Source: JBBSTY01 sp038235385
GTDB lineage: Bacteria; Actinomycetota; Acidimicrobiia; Acidimicrobiales; Acidimicrobilacustridaceae
NCBI GenBank assembly: GCA_038235385.1
Contig: JBBSTY010000077.1
Location: forward strand, 1-19,881
DNA length: 19,881 nt
Direction of reading: 5' to 3'
Below are positions 1 to 7,295 of the stretch, piece after piece. Made by a program: the position numbers and the translations under genes. The notes below the pieces were generated by a model. The model had not been told where the DNA came from. It saw only the letters and a program-made list of their open reading frames with translations, and searched no databases. Every line of letters begins with the position of its first letter. Positions within the stretch are counted from its first letter, which is position 1.

Positions 1-619
1 CGATGGCGGTGGCGAGGGCGGCGCCGGGTCGTTCGTCGGCGGCGCGCTCGAGCCAGCGGACGGTGGCGCCGCGATGCGGCGGGAGCTCGACCGTGGCGAC
101 GGGCTCGATGCTCTCGATGAAGACCGTCACCACCGCGTCGGGGGGAAGCGCCCGCAGGATGGTGGCGATGGCCGGGATCGCCGACTCGTCACCCGCCAGC
201 ACGACGTCGCGGTGGTGCTCGACCGAGTAGCCGCGCCCGGTGCCGGACAGGGCCACGGGGTCGCCGAGCGGTCCGCTCGCGGCCCAGGTCGACAACGGTC
301 CCTCGCCGTGGAGCACCACCTCCACGACGAGCGTGTGCTCGTGTGGATCCAGCTCGACCGGTGTCAACGTCCGGATCGGCGGACGACCGCCGTCGGCGCG
401 GAGGAACTCGTTCCCGGTCCACGTCGGGATCTCGAGCGATGCGCCACCGGGATCAGGCACCAGCAGGCGGACGCTCGAAGCCGGGAGCCCGATGTCGAGT
501 CCCTCGAGCTCGGGTCCGGTGAGCGTCAGCCGGGTGAGTCGCTCGCTCCGCTCGGTGACGTCCACGACCGTGGCGCGACGCCAGGGTGGTGGCTCCCGAC
601 GCGACCGGATCGTGCTCAT
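1..619 (-). CDS. Siderophore-interacting protein (FAD/NAD(P)H ferric-siderophore reductase), C-terminus cut off
   Basis: This is an uninterrupted minus-strand reading frame of 206 codons that starts with ATG at 619 and runs off the left edge, so the C-terminus is missing. It matches the siderophore-interacting protein family, cytoplasmic flavoproteins that use NAD(P)H to reduce ferric siderophores and release iron. An N-terminal FAD-binding barrel spans about residues 12-130, with the flavin-site region IRTLTPVELDP at 82-92. Next comes the start of the NAD(P)H-binding domain with the family signature LAGDESAIPAI at 141-151. In most members the flavin motif reads R-x-Y-[ST]-x-R; here it is R-T-L-T-P-V, so the aromatic residue and second arginine are replaced. 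Family is clear from two separate signatures; the physiological siderophore cannot be told. It is divergent from the D-aminoacylase-like gene, with a 163-base gap of low-complexity GC-rich sequence between them. Confidence 0.88.
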   Translation of the reverse strand, partial: MSTIRSRREPPPWRRATVVDVTERSERLTRLTLTGPELEGLDIGLPASSVRLLVPDPGGASLEIPTWTGNEFLRADGGRPPIRTLTPVELDPHEHTLVVEVVLHGEGPLSTWAASGPLGDPVALSGTGRGYSVEHHRDVVLAGDESAIPAIATILRALPPDAVVTVFIESIEPVATVELPPHRGATVRWLERAADERPGAALATAI

Positions 620-782
620 GGTCCCGAGGATAGGGGCACCTGAGTCGGCCGGAACCACGATGCCGGCTCGACGCCGACGACGACGACCACGCCGCCGCCG
701 ACGCCAGGTGGCGCCGGGCCGCGGGCGATGCCACCATCGCGGCACAGGCGTTCCGGGGGAGCGCCTGAACCGGGGAGCAACG

Positions 783-2504
783 ATGGCCGATCTCATCATT
801 CGCAACGGCACCGTGATCGATGGCACCGGGTCGCCGGGCCGGATCGCCGATGTGGCCATCACCGACGGGATGATCACGGCGGTGGGTGCCGACGTCGGTT
901 CGGCCGAGATCGAGATCGATGCCACGGACAAGCTGGTCACGCCGGGATGGGTCGACATCCACACCCACTACGACGGGCAGGTCACGTGGGACGACGTGCT
1001 GGCGCCCACCGCGTGGCACGGGGTCACCACGCTGGTCATGGGCAACTGCGGGGTCGGCTTCGCTCCCGTGCTCCCCGAGCGTCGCGAGTGGTTGATCGGG
1101 TTGATGGAAGGGGTCGAGGACATCCCGGGCACCGCGCTCTCCGAGGGCATCGAGTGGGACTGGGAGACCTTCCCCGAATACCTCGATGCGCTCGAACCGA
1201 GACGGTGGACGATGGATGTCGGGACCCAGATCGCCCACGGCGCGGTCCGCACGTATGTGATGGGCGACCGGGGCGCGCGCAACGAACCCGCGACTCCGGA
1301 CGACATCGATCGCATGCGCGAGATCGTGCGGGAGGCCGTCGTCGCCGGCGCACTCGGGTTCTCGACCTCACGCACGATCGCGCACGTGGCCATCGACGGT
1401 GAACCGGTCCCGGGGACCTTCGCCGCAGAGGACGAGTTGTTCGGGATCGGCGCCGCGTTGGGCGAGCTCGGTACCGGGATCCTCGAGCTCGCCCCTGCCG
1501 GGGTGGCCGGCGAGGACATCATCGCTCCTGCCAAGGAGGTCGACTGGATGCGTCGGCTGTCGGCCGAGATCGGGCGGCCGGTCACGTTCGCACTGATCCA
1601 GGTCGATGACGCGCCCGAGCTGTGGCGCGAGCTGATGGAGACATCGCTCACCGCCGCCGACGAGGGCGCCGACATCTGGCCGCAGGTCGCCGGCCGTGCC
1701 ACCGGGTTGCTCTCGGGGCACCAGACCACCTACTCGTTCTTCGACGCCTGTCCCGCCTATCAGGCGCTCAAGGCCGAGGGGCTCAGCCACGAGGATCTGG
1801 TCGCCGAGCTCCGGCGGCCCGAGGTGCGCGCCGCCATCCTCGGATGGGAGCCCGACGACGCCGCGGTCCGGGACCTCGAACGTGCCTACCCCCGGACCTT
1901 CCTGCTGGGCGACCCGCCCGACTACGAGCCCGGCCACGATCGGTCCCTGGCGGGCATGGCCGAGGCGGCCGGCGTGTCGCCGATGGAGGTGGCGTACGAC
2001 GCCATGCTCGCCGACGACGGCCGGGGGCTGCTCTACGTCCCGATCCTCAACTACGCCCAGGGCAGCCTGGATCCCGTGCGCGAGATGCTGCTGCACCCCC
2101 GAGCCGCCTCAGGGCTCGCCGACGGCGGAGCCCACTGCGGCGTGATCTGCGATGCGTCGATGCCGACCTTCATGATCACCCACTGGACCCGCGACCGCAC
2201 CCGAGGCGACACCCTGCCGATCGAGTGGGTCGTCAAGAAGCAGACCCACGACACCGCGCGGCTCTACGGCCTCGATGACCGCGGCACGATCGAGCCGGGG
2301 ATGGTGGCCGACCTCAACGTGATCGACTACGAACGCCTGCAGCTCGGACCGCCCCACGTCGTCGATGACCTCCCGGCCGGCGGCCGTCGACTCGTCCAGC
2401 GCGCCACCGGGTACGTCGCCACCATCAAGTCGGGCGAGATCACCTTCGCCGACGGTGCCGACACCGGCGCCCGCCCCGGCGTCCTGCTGCGCGGCGCCCG
2501 CTGA
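783..2504 (+). CDS. N-acyl-D-amino-acid deacylase-like amidohydrolase (amidohydrolase_3 family)
   Basis: The 573-residue product belongs to the metal-dependent amidohydrolases related to D-aminoacylase and dihydroorotase. It begins with the small beta-sandwich typical of the superfamily (DLIIRNGTVIDGTG, residues 3-16). The metal-binding strand follows (GWVDIHTHYDGQ, 55-66, with H60 and H62), then the D-aminoacylase hallmark GVTTLVMGNCGVGFAP (80-95) and a late DGGAHCG segment near 446. These enzymes hydrolyse the amide bond of N-acyl-D-amino acids or similar cyclic or acyl amides in the cytoplasm; the substrate here is unknown. The frame stays open upstream, but the ATG at 783 is preferred: GGGGAG lies five bases before it and homology begins there, while the upstream extension is low-complexity Arg-rich sequence. 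Its stop lies only four bases from the stop of the convergent amidohydrolase_2 gene, so the two may act on related compounds, though that is inference. Confidence 0.88.
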   Translation: MADLIIRNGTVIDGTGSPGRIADVAITDGMITAVGADVGSAEIEIDATDKLVTPGWVDIHTHYDGQVTWDDVLAPTAWHGVTTLVMGNCGVGFAPVLPERREWLIGLMEGVEDIPGTALSEGIEWDWETFPEYLDALEPRRWTMDVGTQIAHGAVRTYVMGDRGARNEPATPDDIDRMREIVREAVVAGALGFSTSRTIAHVAIDGEPVPGTFAAEDELFGIGAALGELGTGILELAPAGVAGEDIIAPAKEVDWMRRLSAEIGRPVTFALIQVDDAPELWRELMETSLTAADEGADIWPQVAGRATGLLSGHQTTYSFFDACPAYQALKAEGLSHEDLVAELRRPEVRAAILGWEPDDAAVRDLERAYPRTFLLGDPPDYEPGHDRSLAGMAEAAGVSPMEVAYDAMLADDGRGLLYVPILNYAQGSLDPVREMLLHPRAASGLADGGAHCGVICDASMPTFMITHWTRDRTRGDTLPIEWVVKKQTHDTARLYGLDDRGTIEPGMVADLNVIDYERLQLGPPHVVDDLPAGGRRLVQRATGYVATIKSGEITFADGADTGARPGVLLRGAR

Positions 2505-2508
2505 CCCA

Positions 2509-3387
2509 TCAGGTGTCGAGACCGAGTACTCGGGCGGCGTTGCCGCGCAGGAACTTGGGCCAGACCTCGTCCTTGAACGGCACGTCGCGCAACTCGGTGA
2601 CGATGCGTTCGAGCGACAGGCCCATCGGGAAGTAGCCGGCGTAGATGATCTTGTCGGCTCCGCGGGTGTTGGCGTAGTCGATGATCGCCTCGGGGTAGTG
2701 CTTGGGTGCGAACGCCGAGGTGCTGTAGTGCAGGCCGGGCCACTTGAGCATCAGCTTCACCGCCAGGTCCTCCCACGGCTCGCAGCCGTGGCGGGTGACG
2801 AAGGTGAGCTCGGGAAAGTCGTACATCACCTGATCGATGAGCTCGACCCGTTGCGGGGCCATCTTGAGGCGGGGTCCGGGCACCCCGGCGCAGCAGAACA
2901 CCGCGATGCCGAGCTCGGCGCAGGTGTTGTAGATCGGGTACATCAGGGGATCGTCGATCGCGACCTGTGGGAAGGTCCCCGACGGGAACACGCCGACGGC
3001 GCGGATGTCGAACTCGTCCTTGAGCCGCCGGATCTCCCTGGTGCCGGCCACGCCACGGTTCGGGTCGGCGTTGCCCGACGCGATGAACCGGTCGGGGTGG
3101 CGCTTGATCGCGAGCTCGCCCGGGCTGTGTTCGCCACCGACCCCGACCATGCCCTTGGCGATGCCCCAGCGGTCCATCTGTTCGAGGGTCACGGCGATCG
3201 GGTCCTCGACGCCCCGGAGGCCCTTGTCGGGCACGTCCTTGAACATGTACTCCGCGGGGAACTCGAAGTCCTCCTTGGACTCGGTGTCGCGCGTCTGGTC
3301 GGTGATGAACTTGTAGAGCGCCTTCATGTCGCCGTGGGGGAAGTCGATCATCGTGTCGATGATGCCGACGTCGGTGGGCATGCCCAT
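2509..3387 (-). CDS. Amidohydrolase_2 family protein with degenerate metal site
   Basis: This 292-residue TIM-barrel protein resembles the amidohydrolase_2 family, which includes 2-amino-3-carboxymuconate-semialdehyde and gamma-resorcylate decarboxylases. Family features are the repeated 'NADPNRG' strand region (about 106-112), the FVTRHGCEPW segment, YSTSAFAPKHYPEAI, and a C-terminal RGNAARVLGLDT ending typical of these barrels. Where catalytic members carry D-x-H-x-H at the N-terminus it has IDTMIDFPHGD (10-20). Where they carry the last metal-binding Asp (G-S-D-x-P) it has AGYFP. The metal centre is therefore probably altered or absent, and decarboxylase or hydrolase activity cannot be assumed. 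The ATG at 3387 is supported by AGGAGG five bases upstream (complement of 3393-3398); a second in-frame ATG lies two codons later. Related actinobacterial proteins with the same N-terminus exist to my recollection, so this is probably a conserved subfamily rather than a decayed gene. Confidence 0.82.
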   Translation of the reverse strand: MGMPTDVGIIDTMIDFPHGDMKALYKFITDQTRDTESKEDFEFPAEYMFKDVPDKGLRGVEDPIAVTLEQMDRWGIAKGMVGVGGEHSPGELAIKRHPDRFIASGNADPNRGVAGTREIRRLKDEFDIRAVGVFPSGTFPQVAIDDPLMYPIYNTCAELGIAVFCCAGVPGPRLKMAPQRVELIDQVMYDFPELTFVTRHGCEPWEDLAVKLMLKWPGLHYSTSAFAPKHYPEAIIDYANTRGADKIIYAGYFPMGLSLERIVTELRDVPFKDEVWPKFLRGNAARVLGLDT

Positions 3388-3656
3388 GGAGGCCTCCTGT
3401 CGATCGTGGCCGGACGGCCAGCGGCCTCAACCTAGAACTTGGATCTGGTTTTGGCGACTCCGGGTGGCGACTCCGGGTGGCGGCCCGACGGCCGCAGCGA
3501 TCCGCTCCGCCGCATCGCCGAGCACGCACCGGCTGCACATCACCGGCACCGTCCTCGAGGGCTCGAGGGCTCGAGTTTGCGCCGACGGCGCCGCATCGGT
3601 GATCTTGACGGGTCCGACGGGTTGGCCGTCGACGCCGATCGTTCCCGGGGACCACG
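3388..3656. other. Intergenic gap with two short tandem repeats; possible small ORF on minus strand
   Basis: This gap separates the divergent amidohydrolase_2 and lipoprotein genes and must hold both promoters, but I see no convincing -35/-10 pair. It contains a 13-base unit TGGCGACTCCGGG repeated twice plus five bases (3452-3482) and an 8-base unit CTCGAGGG repeated twice plus six bases (3554-3575). A minus-strand frame is open from a GTG at 3693 to a stop at 3427 (88 codons) with fairly GC-rich third positions and a C-x-x-C pair (MCSRCVLGD). It has no recognisable domain, no Shine-Dalgarno and overlaps the lipoprotein start, so I do not call it a gene. Confidence 0.45.
3452..3482. repeat. 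13-bp tandem repeat, 2.4 copies
   Basis: The unit TGGCGACTCCGGG occurs at 3452-3464 and 3465-3477, followed by a partial copy TGGCG. It lies between divergent genes, about 65 bases upstream of the amidohydrolase_2 start. No function is evident; slippage duplication is the simplest explanation. Confidence 0.85.
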
Positions 3657-5369
3657 ATGCACCGACCTGATGACATCCCGAAGCGGCACGCACGTTGGCG
3701 TCTCGTCATCCCCGTTCTCGTCACCGCGGTCGCGCTCGTGGCCGCGTGCAGCTCCACCGACGAGGCCGGCCGGACGGGTGGATCTCCCGTGGCATCCGCG
3801 CCGGAGGGGACCTCGGGCGCCACGCCAGGTTCGCAGCTGCCGGCCGAGGGGTGCGAACCGCCGGATGCGTCGCCCGTCGCCGCGACGCCCGTTCCTGGGG
3901 TGGCCAGCGATCTCGACATCGAGTCGTTCGACGGCACGCGGATCCGGACCCACTGGTTCCCCCTCGACGACGCGTCCGCGGCTGCACCGCGGCCGACCGT
4001 GCTCATGGGTCCGGGTTGGGGGCTGCCGGGTGACACCGCGGTCGAGTCGGTCGGTGTCCTCGGCGCGCTCAACATCGGCTCGCTGCGAGACGCCGGCTAC
4101 AACGTGCTCACGTGGGATCCGCGCGGGTTCGGGCAGTCCGGGGGCAGCGCCGAGGTGGACTCCGTGGACTTCGAGGCACGGGACGTGCAGCAGCTGCTGA
4201 ACTGGCTGGCGACGATGCCCGAGGTCCAGCTCGACGGGCCAGGTGACCCGACGGCGGGGATGGTCGGCGGCTCGTACGGCGGCGGCATCCAACTGGTGAC
4301 CGCAGCCATCGACTGCCGTGTGGATGCCCTGGTTCCGGTGGTGGCGTGGCACTCACTGGGGACGAGCCTCTACAAGTCCGACACGTTCAAGCAGGGATGG
4401 GCCACGATCCTGTCCGGGGTCACCGCGACGGCGTCGGTCGATCCCCATGTGGCCAGCGCCAACGCGTCCGCCACCTCGACCGGGCGTCTGAGCGAGGAGG
4501 ACCGGGACTGGTTCCTCGATCGCGGTCCGGCCCAGCTGGTCGAGGACATCACCGCGCCGACGCTCGTGGTCGGTGGCACCGTCGACACCCTCTTCACCCT
4601 CGACGAGGACATCACCAACTTCCAGATCCTGCGAGACAACGGCGTACCGACGGCGATGTACTGGTTCTGCGGCGGGCACGGCGCGTGCCTCACCGAGCCC
4701 GGCGATCCGGCCCGGATGCAGAGCGCCATCATCTCCTGGCTCGACCGGTACGTGAAGGGCGACGAGGGGATCGACACGGGACCCCGGTTCCAGCTGCTCG
4801 ACCAGAACGGCGTGCACTACGTGGCCGACGACTACCCGACCGGTTCGGACGAGGCGGATCCGATCGTCGGGTCCGGATCGGGCGAGCTCGAGCTCGTCGC
4901 CGAGGGTGGTGCAGGCCCGTCGACCGCCGGAGGCGGAGCGGGTCTGCTCGACCGCTTGGTCGGACCGATCACTCCGGCGCGCGCCACCAACGCCGTCGAC
5001 GTCGAGGTCACCACACCTGGCTCGTCGCCGCAGCTGGTCCTGGGCGCACCCACGTTGTCGGCCACCTACCGCGGCACCGTGGCCGACGGTGAGCGGCCGA
5101 CCAGGGTGTTCGCGCAGCTGGTGGACGACGCCACCGGTCTGGTGCTCGGCAACCAGATCACCCCGATCCCGGTGACGCTCGACGGCGAGGAGCACGAGGT
5201 GAGGATCCCGCTGGAGGTGGTGGTGTTCCACGCGACGCCGCGCGCCACCGTGACCCTGCAACTGGTCGCGACGACGACGGCCTACGGCCAGCCGCGGCTC
5301 GGGGGTGCGGTGACGTTCTCGGCGATCGAGGTGTCGCTCCCGGTGGTCACCGGGGTCATGCCTGGTTGA
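3657..5369 (+). CDS. Secreted lipoprotein alpha/beta hydrolase (peptidase S15 / CocE-NonD-like)
   Basis: The 570-residue product starts with a basic N-region, a hydrophobic stretch (residues about 15-30) and a lipobox LVAAC with the predicted lipidated cysteine at 31. It is therefore expected to be anchored to the outer face of the cytoplasmic membrane. A Ser/Pro/Gly-rich linker follows, then an alpha/beta-hydrolase domain: oxyanion-region strand PTVLMGPGWG, WDPRGFGQSGG, the nucleophile elbow GGSYGGG with S206, the acid region VVGGTVDTLF with D310, and the histidine in CGGHGAC (H341). The C-terminal part (after about 430) is predicted to be beta-rich, as in the jelly-roll domain of X-Pro dipeptidyl peptidase/cocaine-esterase relatives. 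The complete triad suggests an active esterase, peptidase or acylase; the substrate is unknown. The start is the ATG at 3657, with only a weak GGGG upstream, but it places the signal peptide correctly. It converges with the YchJ-like gene 26 bases downstream. Confidence 0.87.
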   Translation: MHRPDDIPKRHARWRLVIPVLVTAVALVAACSSTDEAGRTGGSPVASAPEGTSGATPGSQLPAEGCEPPDASPVAATPVPGVASDLDIESFDGTRIRTHWFPLDDASAAAPRPTVLMGPGWGLPGDTAVESVGVLGALNIGSLRDAGYNVLTWDPRGFGQSGGSAEVDSVDFEARDVQQLLNWLATMPEVQLDGPGDPTAGMVGGSYGGGIQLVTAAIDCRVDALVPVVAWHSLGTSLYKSDTFKQGWATILSGVTATASVDPHVASANASATSTGRLSEEDRDWFLDRGPAQLVEDITAPTLVVGGTVDTLFTLDEDITNFQILRDNGVPTAMYWFCGGHGACLTEPGDPARMQSAIISWLDRYVKGDEGIDTGPRFQLLDQNGVHYVADDYPTGSDEADPIVGSGSGELELVAEGGAGPSTAGGGAGLLDRLVGPITPARATNAVDVEVTTPGSSPQLVLGAPTLSATYRGTVADGERPTRVFAQLVDDATGLVLGNQITPIPVTLDGEEHEVRIPLEVVVFHATPRATVTLQLVATTTAYGQPRLGGAVTFSAIEVSLPVVTGVMPG

Positions 5370-5380
5370 CCGTCACCAGG
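5361..5380. terminator. Possible stem-loop between convergent genes
   Basis: The sequence CCTGGTTGACCGTCACCAGG can fold into a hairpin of six outer base pairs (CCTGGT with ACCAGG). It overlaps the stop codon of the lipoprotein gene and lies just before the stop of the convergent YchJ-like gene, where a bidirectional terminator would be expected. There is no T-tract on either side, so intrinsic termination is uncertain. Confidence 0.3.
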
Positions 5381-5395
5381 GACGAGAGCATCGGC

Positions 5396-5782
5396 TCAGG
5401 AGGGGCGGGGGCCGACGTACACCCAGTCGCCGTCGGTGCGGACGAAGACGCTCGCCTCTCGCACCAGGCCGGTTCGTCCGTCTCGCTCGTACCGCGCCTC
5501 GAAGGTGACGGCGCCCTCGTCGTCGAGCATGCCTCCGCCGGTGCTGTCAGTGATCGTGAGACCGGTCCAGCGAAGCGATGGCTCCGGGATGATCCGATCC
5601 GGCCGGTGCCCGACCGCCCAGGACCGCAGCAGGTAGGGATGGTCGCCGATCGCATAGGCGCTGTAGCGGGCCCGCATGACCTGCTCGGCGGTCGCCGCCC
5701 GGCGTTCGCCGCGGTGGAGCGGGGCACAGCACGCGTCGAAGGCCGCGCCTGAGCCACACGGGCAGCGTCGCGTAGGGGTCAT
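5396..5782 (-). CDS. YchJ-family (UPF0225) SEC-C motif protein
   Basis: The 128-residue protein opens with a SEC-C zinc-binding motif, RCPCGSGAAFDACCAPLH, whose cysteines are C7, C9, C18 and C19. It continues with an NTF2-like domain recognisable from EQVMRARYSAYAIGDHPYLLRSW and a C-terminal strand RTDGDWVYVGPRPS. This is the arrangement of the YchJ/UPF0225 family, small cytoplasmic proteins of unproven function; the SEC-C motif in SecA binds zinc and mediates protein contacts. The E. coli YchJ protein also has a C-terminal SEC-C copy, which is absent here. The frame is open further upstream, but homology begins directly after the ATG at 5782, so I use that start although no clear Shine-Dalgarno precedes it. 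It lies 88 bases downstream of the DksA-like gene on the same strand and may be co-transcribed with it. Confidence 0.87.
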   Translation of the reverse strand: MTPTRRCPCGSGAAFDACCAPLHRGERRAATAEQVMRARYSAYAIGDHPYLLRSWAVGHRPDRIIPEPSLRWTGLTITDSTGGGMLDDEGAVTFEARYERDGRTGLVREASVFVRTDGDWVYVGPRPS

Positions 5783-5870
5783 GGCCGCGAGCGGTGTCGG
5801 GGTGAGATCCGCACGGTCTTTCGGTCGCCGCTCGGTGGGAGAGGTGAGGTCGACGGTGTCGACGAACGGC

Positions 5871-6269
5871 TCACCAGGAGGTGGAGTTGGCCTTGCAGGT
5901 GACGCATCGGTCGGTGCTCGGGAGCGCCTCGAGCCGGGCTTCGCCGATCGGGCCGCCACAGCGCGTGCACGTGGCCCACGCGGTGGTCTGTGCCCGGGCG
6001 ATCGCCTCGTTGATCTCGCCGAGCGCCTCGGTCTCGATGCTGATGGCGGCGCGGAGACGATCGCGCTCGGCCGATGTCACATCGGCCTCGCCGCCGCCTT
6101 CGTCGTCGCCGGCGCCGACATCGCCGCCGTCGTCGTGGATCGCCTCGTACTCGGCCTCGGCCGTGTCGCGGCGCTCGGTGGTCGCCTGGAGGAGCTCCTC
6201 GAGGCGGGCGCGGTGCGCCTTGAGCTCGGCTGATGCTGGCGGTTTGCGAGAAGTCGATGTCTTCGGCAA
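5871..6269 (-). CDS. DksA/TraR-type zinc-finger protein (TTG start)
   Basis: The 132-residue product has a long N-terminal helical region (about 14-44), an Asp/Gly-rich loop (46-61), a second helix (64-95) and a four-cysteine zinc finger, CTRC at 101-104 and CVTC at 122-125. This helical hairpin plus C4 finger is the DksA/TraR family fold, whose members enter the secondary channel of RNA polymerase and modulate initiation, often with ppGpp. The loop at the coiled-coil tip, where DksA carries its functional acidic residues, is here a run of Gly and Asp residues, so mechanism need not be the same. No in-frame ATG exists near the N-terminus. The TTG at 6269 is chosen because GGAG (complement of 6276-6279) sits six bases upstream. 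An alternative start at 6329 would add 20 Arg-rich residues. Confidence 0.83.
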   Translation of the reverse strand: MPKTSTSRKPPASAELKAHRARLEELLQATTERRDTAEAEYEAIHDDGGDVGAGDDEGGGEADVTSAERDRLRAAISIETEALGEINEAIARAQTTAWATCTRCGGPIGEARLEALPSTDRCVTCKANSTSW

Positions 6270-6391
6270 GGCGGGCTCCGTGTGAGGGCGGGGCAGAGCA
6301 CGGTAGCGGCATCGGGCGGCGATCCGCACGTCGGGCGCCGATCGGTGGCGATACTTCTCCCGGGCGGAACCACGTCGGTAGGGTGCGGCCC

Positions 6392-7273
6392 ATGGAACGC
6401 CTCCCGGACAACCTGGCCCGTCTCCACGAGCTGATCGGAGAAGGGGGCTTCGACCAGGTCGACCTGGGTGAGCCGTTCGTGGTCGATGGGGTCGAGTTCG
6501 TCCTCGGCTACCGCCACGAATCCACGGCCGATCGCTTCTACATGGTGAAGGCCTCGGCGATGATCGAGTGCTACCGCGTGCTGTTGCCCGAGCTCCGTGG
6601 GGGCGTCATCTTCGAGCTGGGGATCGCGGAGGGGGGAAGCACCGTCTGGCTGGCGCTCGAGGCCGAGCCGTCGAAGCTCATCGCGATCGACAACGAGCCG
6701 GTCGCCCTGCGTGCACTCGACGAGTTGATCGAGGCTCGCGGTCTCGGCGATGTCATCCGTCCCCACTGGGGTGTCGACCAGTCGGATCGCAGCCGCCTCC
6801 TGCAGATCGTCGAGGACGAGATCGGCGACGGCCGGCTGGATCTGGTGATCGACGACGCGTCGCACCTGCTCGGCCCGACGCGGTCCTCCTTCGAGACGTT
6901 GTTCCCGCTCGTGCGGCCCGGCGGGACCTACCTCATCGAAGACTGGAACTCAGCCCATGTCTTCGCCGATGCCATGGACGCCTACTTCACCGATGCGAGT
7001 GCGCCGGACCACGAGGAGCGTGTTGCCCAGCTCAGGGCCGGGTTCCTGGACCCGACCCCCAAGCCGCCGCAGCCGGAGCCACTGAGTCGCATCGCGATCG
7101 AGCTCATGTTGGCCCGGGCGTCGTCGGGCGACGCGGTCGAGGAGGTGACGGTCAGCGAGTTCTTCGTATCGGTGCGGCGTGGTCCCGGTTCGCTCGATCC
7201 ATCCACGTTCCGACTCCGCGATCTCTACACCGATCACTTCGCGCTGGACCCGTCGGGCACGCGACCGGACTGA
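6392..7273 (+). CDS. Class I SAM-dependent methyltransferase, CmcI-like
   Basis: The 293-residue protein has a Rossmann-type SAM-binding core. Motif I is IFELGIAEGGSTVW (73-86), the acidic end of strand 2 is LIAIDNEP (96-103), and LDLVIDDASHLLGPT (149-163) is followed by PGGTYLIEDW (177-186). The IDD-x-SH and EDW signatures are shared with CmcI-type and related O-methyltransferases found in secondary-metabolite and cell-envelope gene sets. The substrate is not predictable. The chosen start is the ATG at 6392; the frame is open further upstream but that segment is the shadow of the divergent DksA-like gene. It converges with the cupin gene, whose stop lies 22 bases downstream, so it is probably a single-gene transcript. 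Confidence 0.82.
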   Translation: MERLPDNLARLHELIGEGGFDQVDLGEPFVVDGVEFVLGYRHESTADRFYMVKASAMIECYRVLLPELRGGVIFELGIAEGGSTVWLALEAEPSKLIAIDNEPVALRALDELIEARGLGDVIRPHWGVDQSDRSRLLQIVEDEIGDGRLDLVIDDASHLLGPTRSSFETLFPLVRPGGTYLIEDWNSAHVFADAMDAYFTDASAPDHEERVAQLRAGFLDPTPKPPQPEPLSRIAIELMLARASSGDAVEEVTVSEFFVSVRRGPGSLDPSTFRLRDLYTDHFALDPSGTRPD

Positions 7274-7295
7274 GTGGAACTGAGTCGGCGCAGGA

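Noticed and set aside
240..782. N-terminal extension of the D-aminoacylase-like frame back to 240
   Set aside because: The added 181 residues are Arg/Ser-rich, overlap the siderophore-interacting protein gene on the other strand and have no homology; a good ribosome binding site precedes the ATG at 783.
3427..3693. 88-codon minus-strand frame as a gene
   Set aside because: GTG start without Shine-Dalgarno, overlap with the lipoprotein start, repeats inside, and no recognisable domain; kept only as a question.
2327..4075. 582-codon minus-strand frame across the amidohydrolase_2 and lipoprotein genes
   Set aside because: It is out of frame with both recognised genes and gives an Arg/Pro/His-rich product typical of shadow frames in GC-rich DNA.
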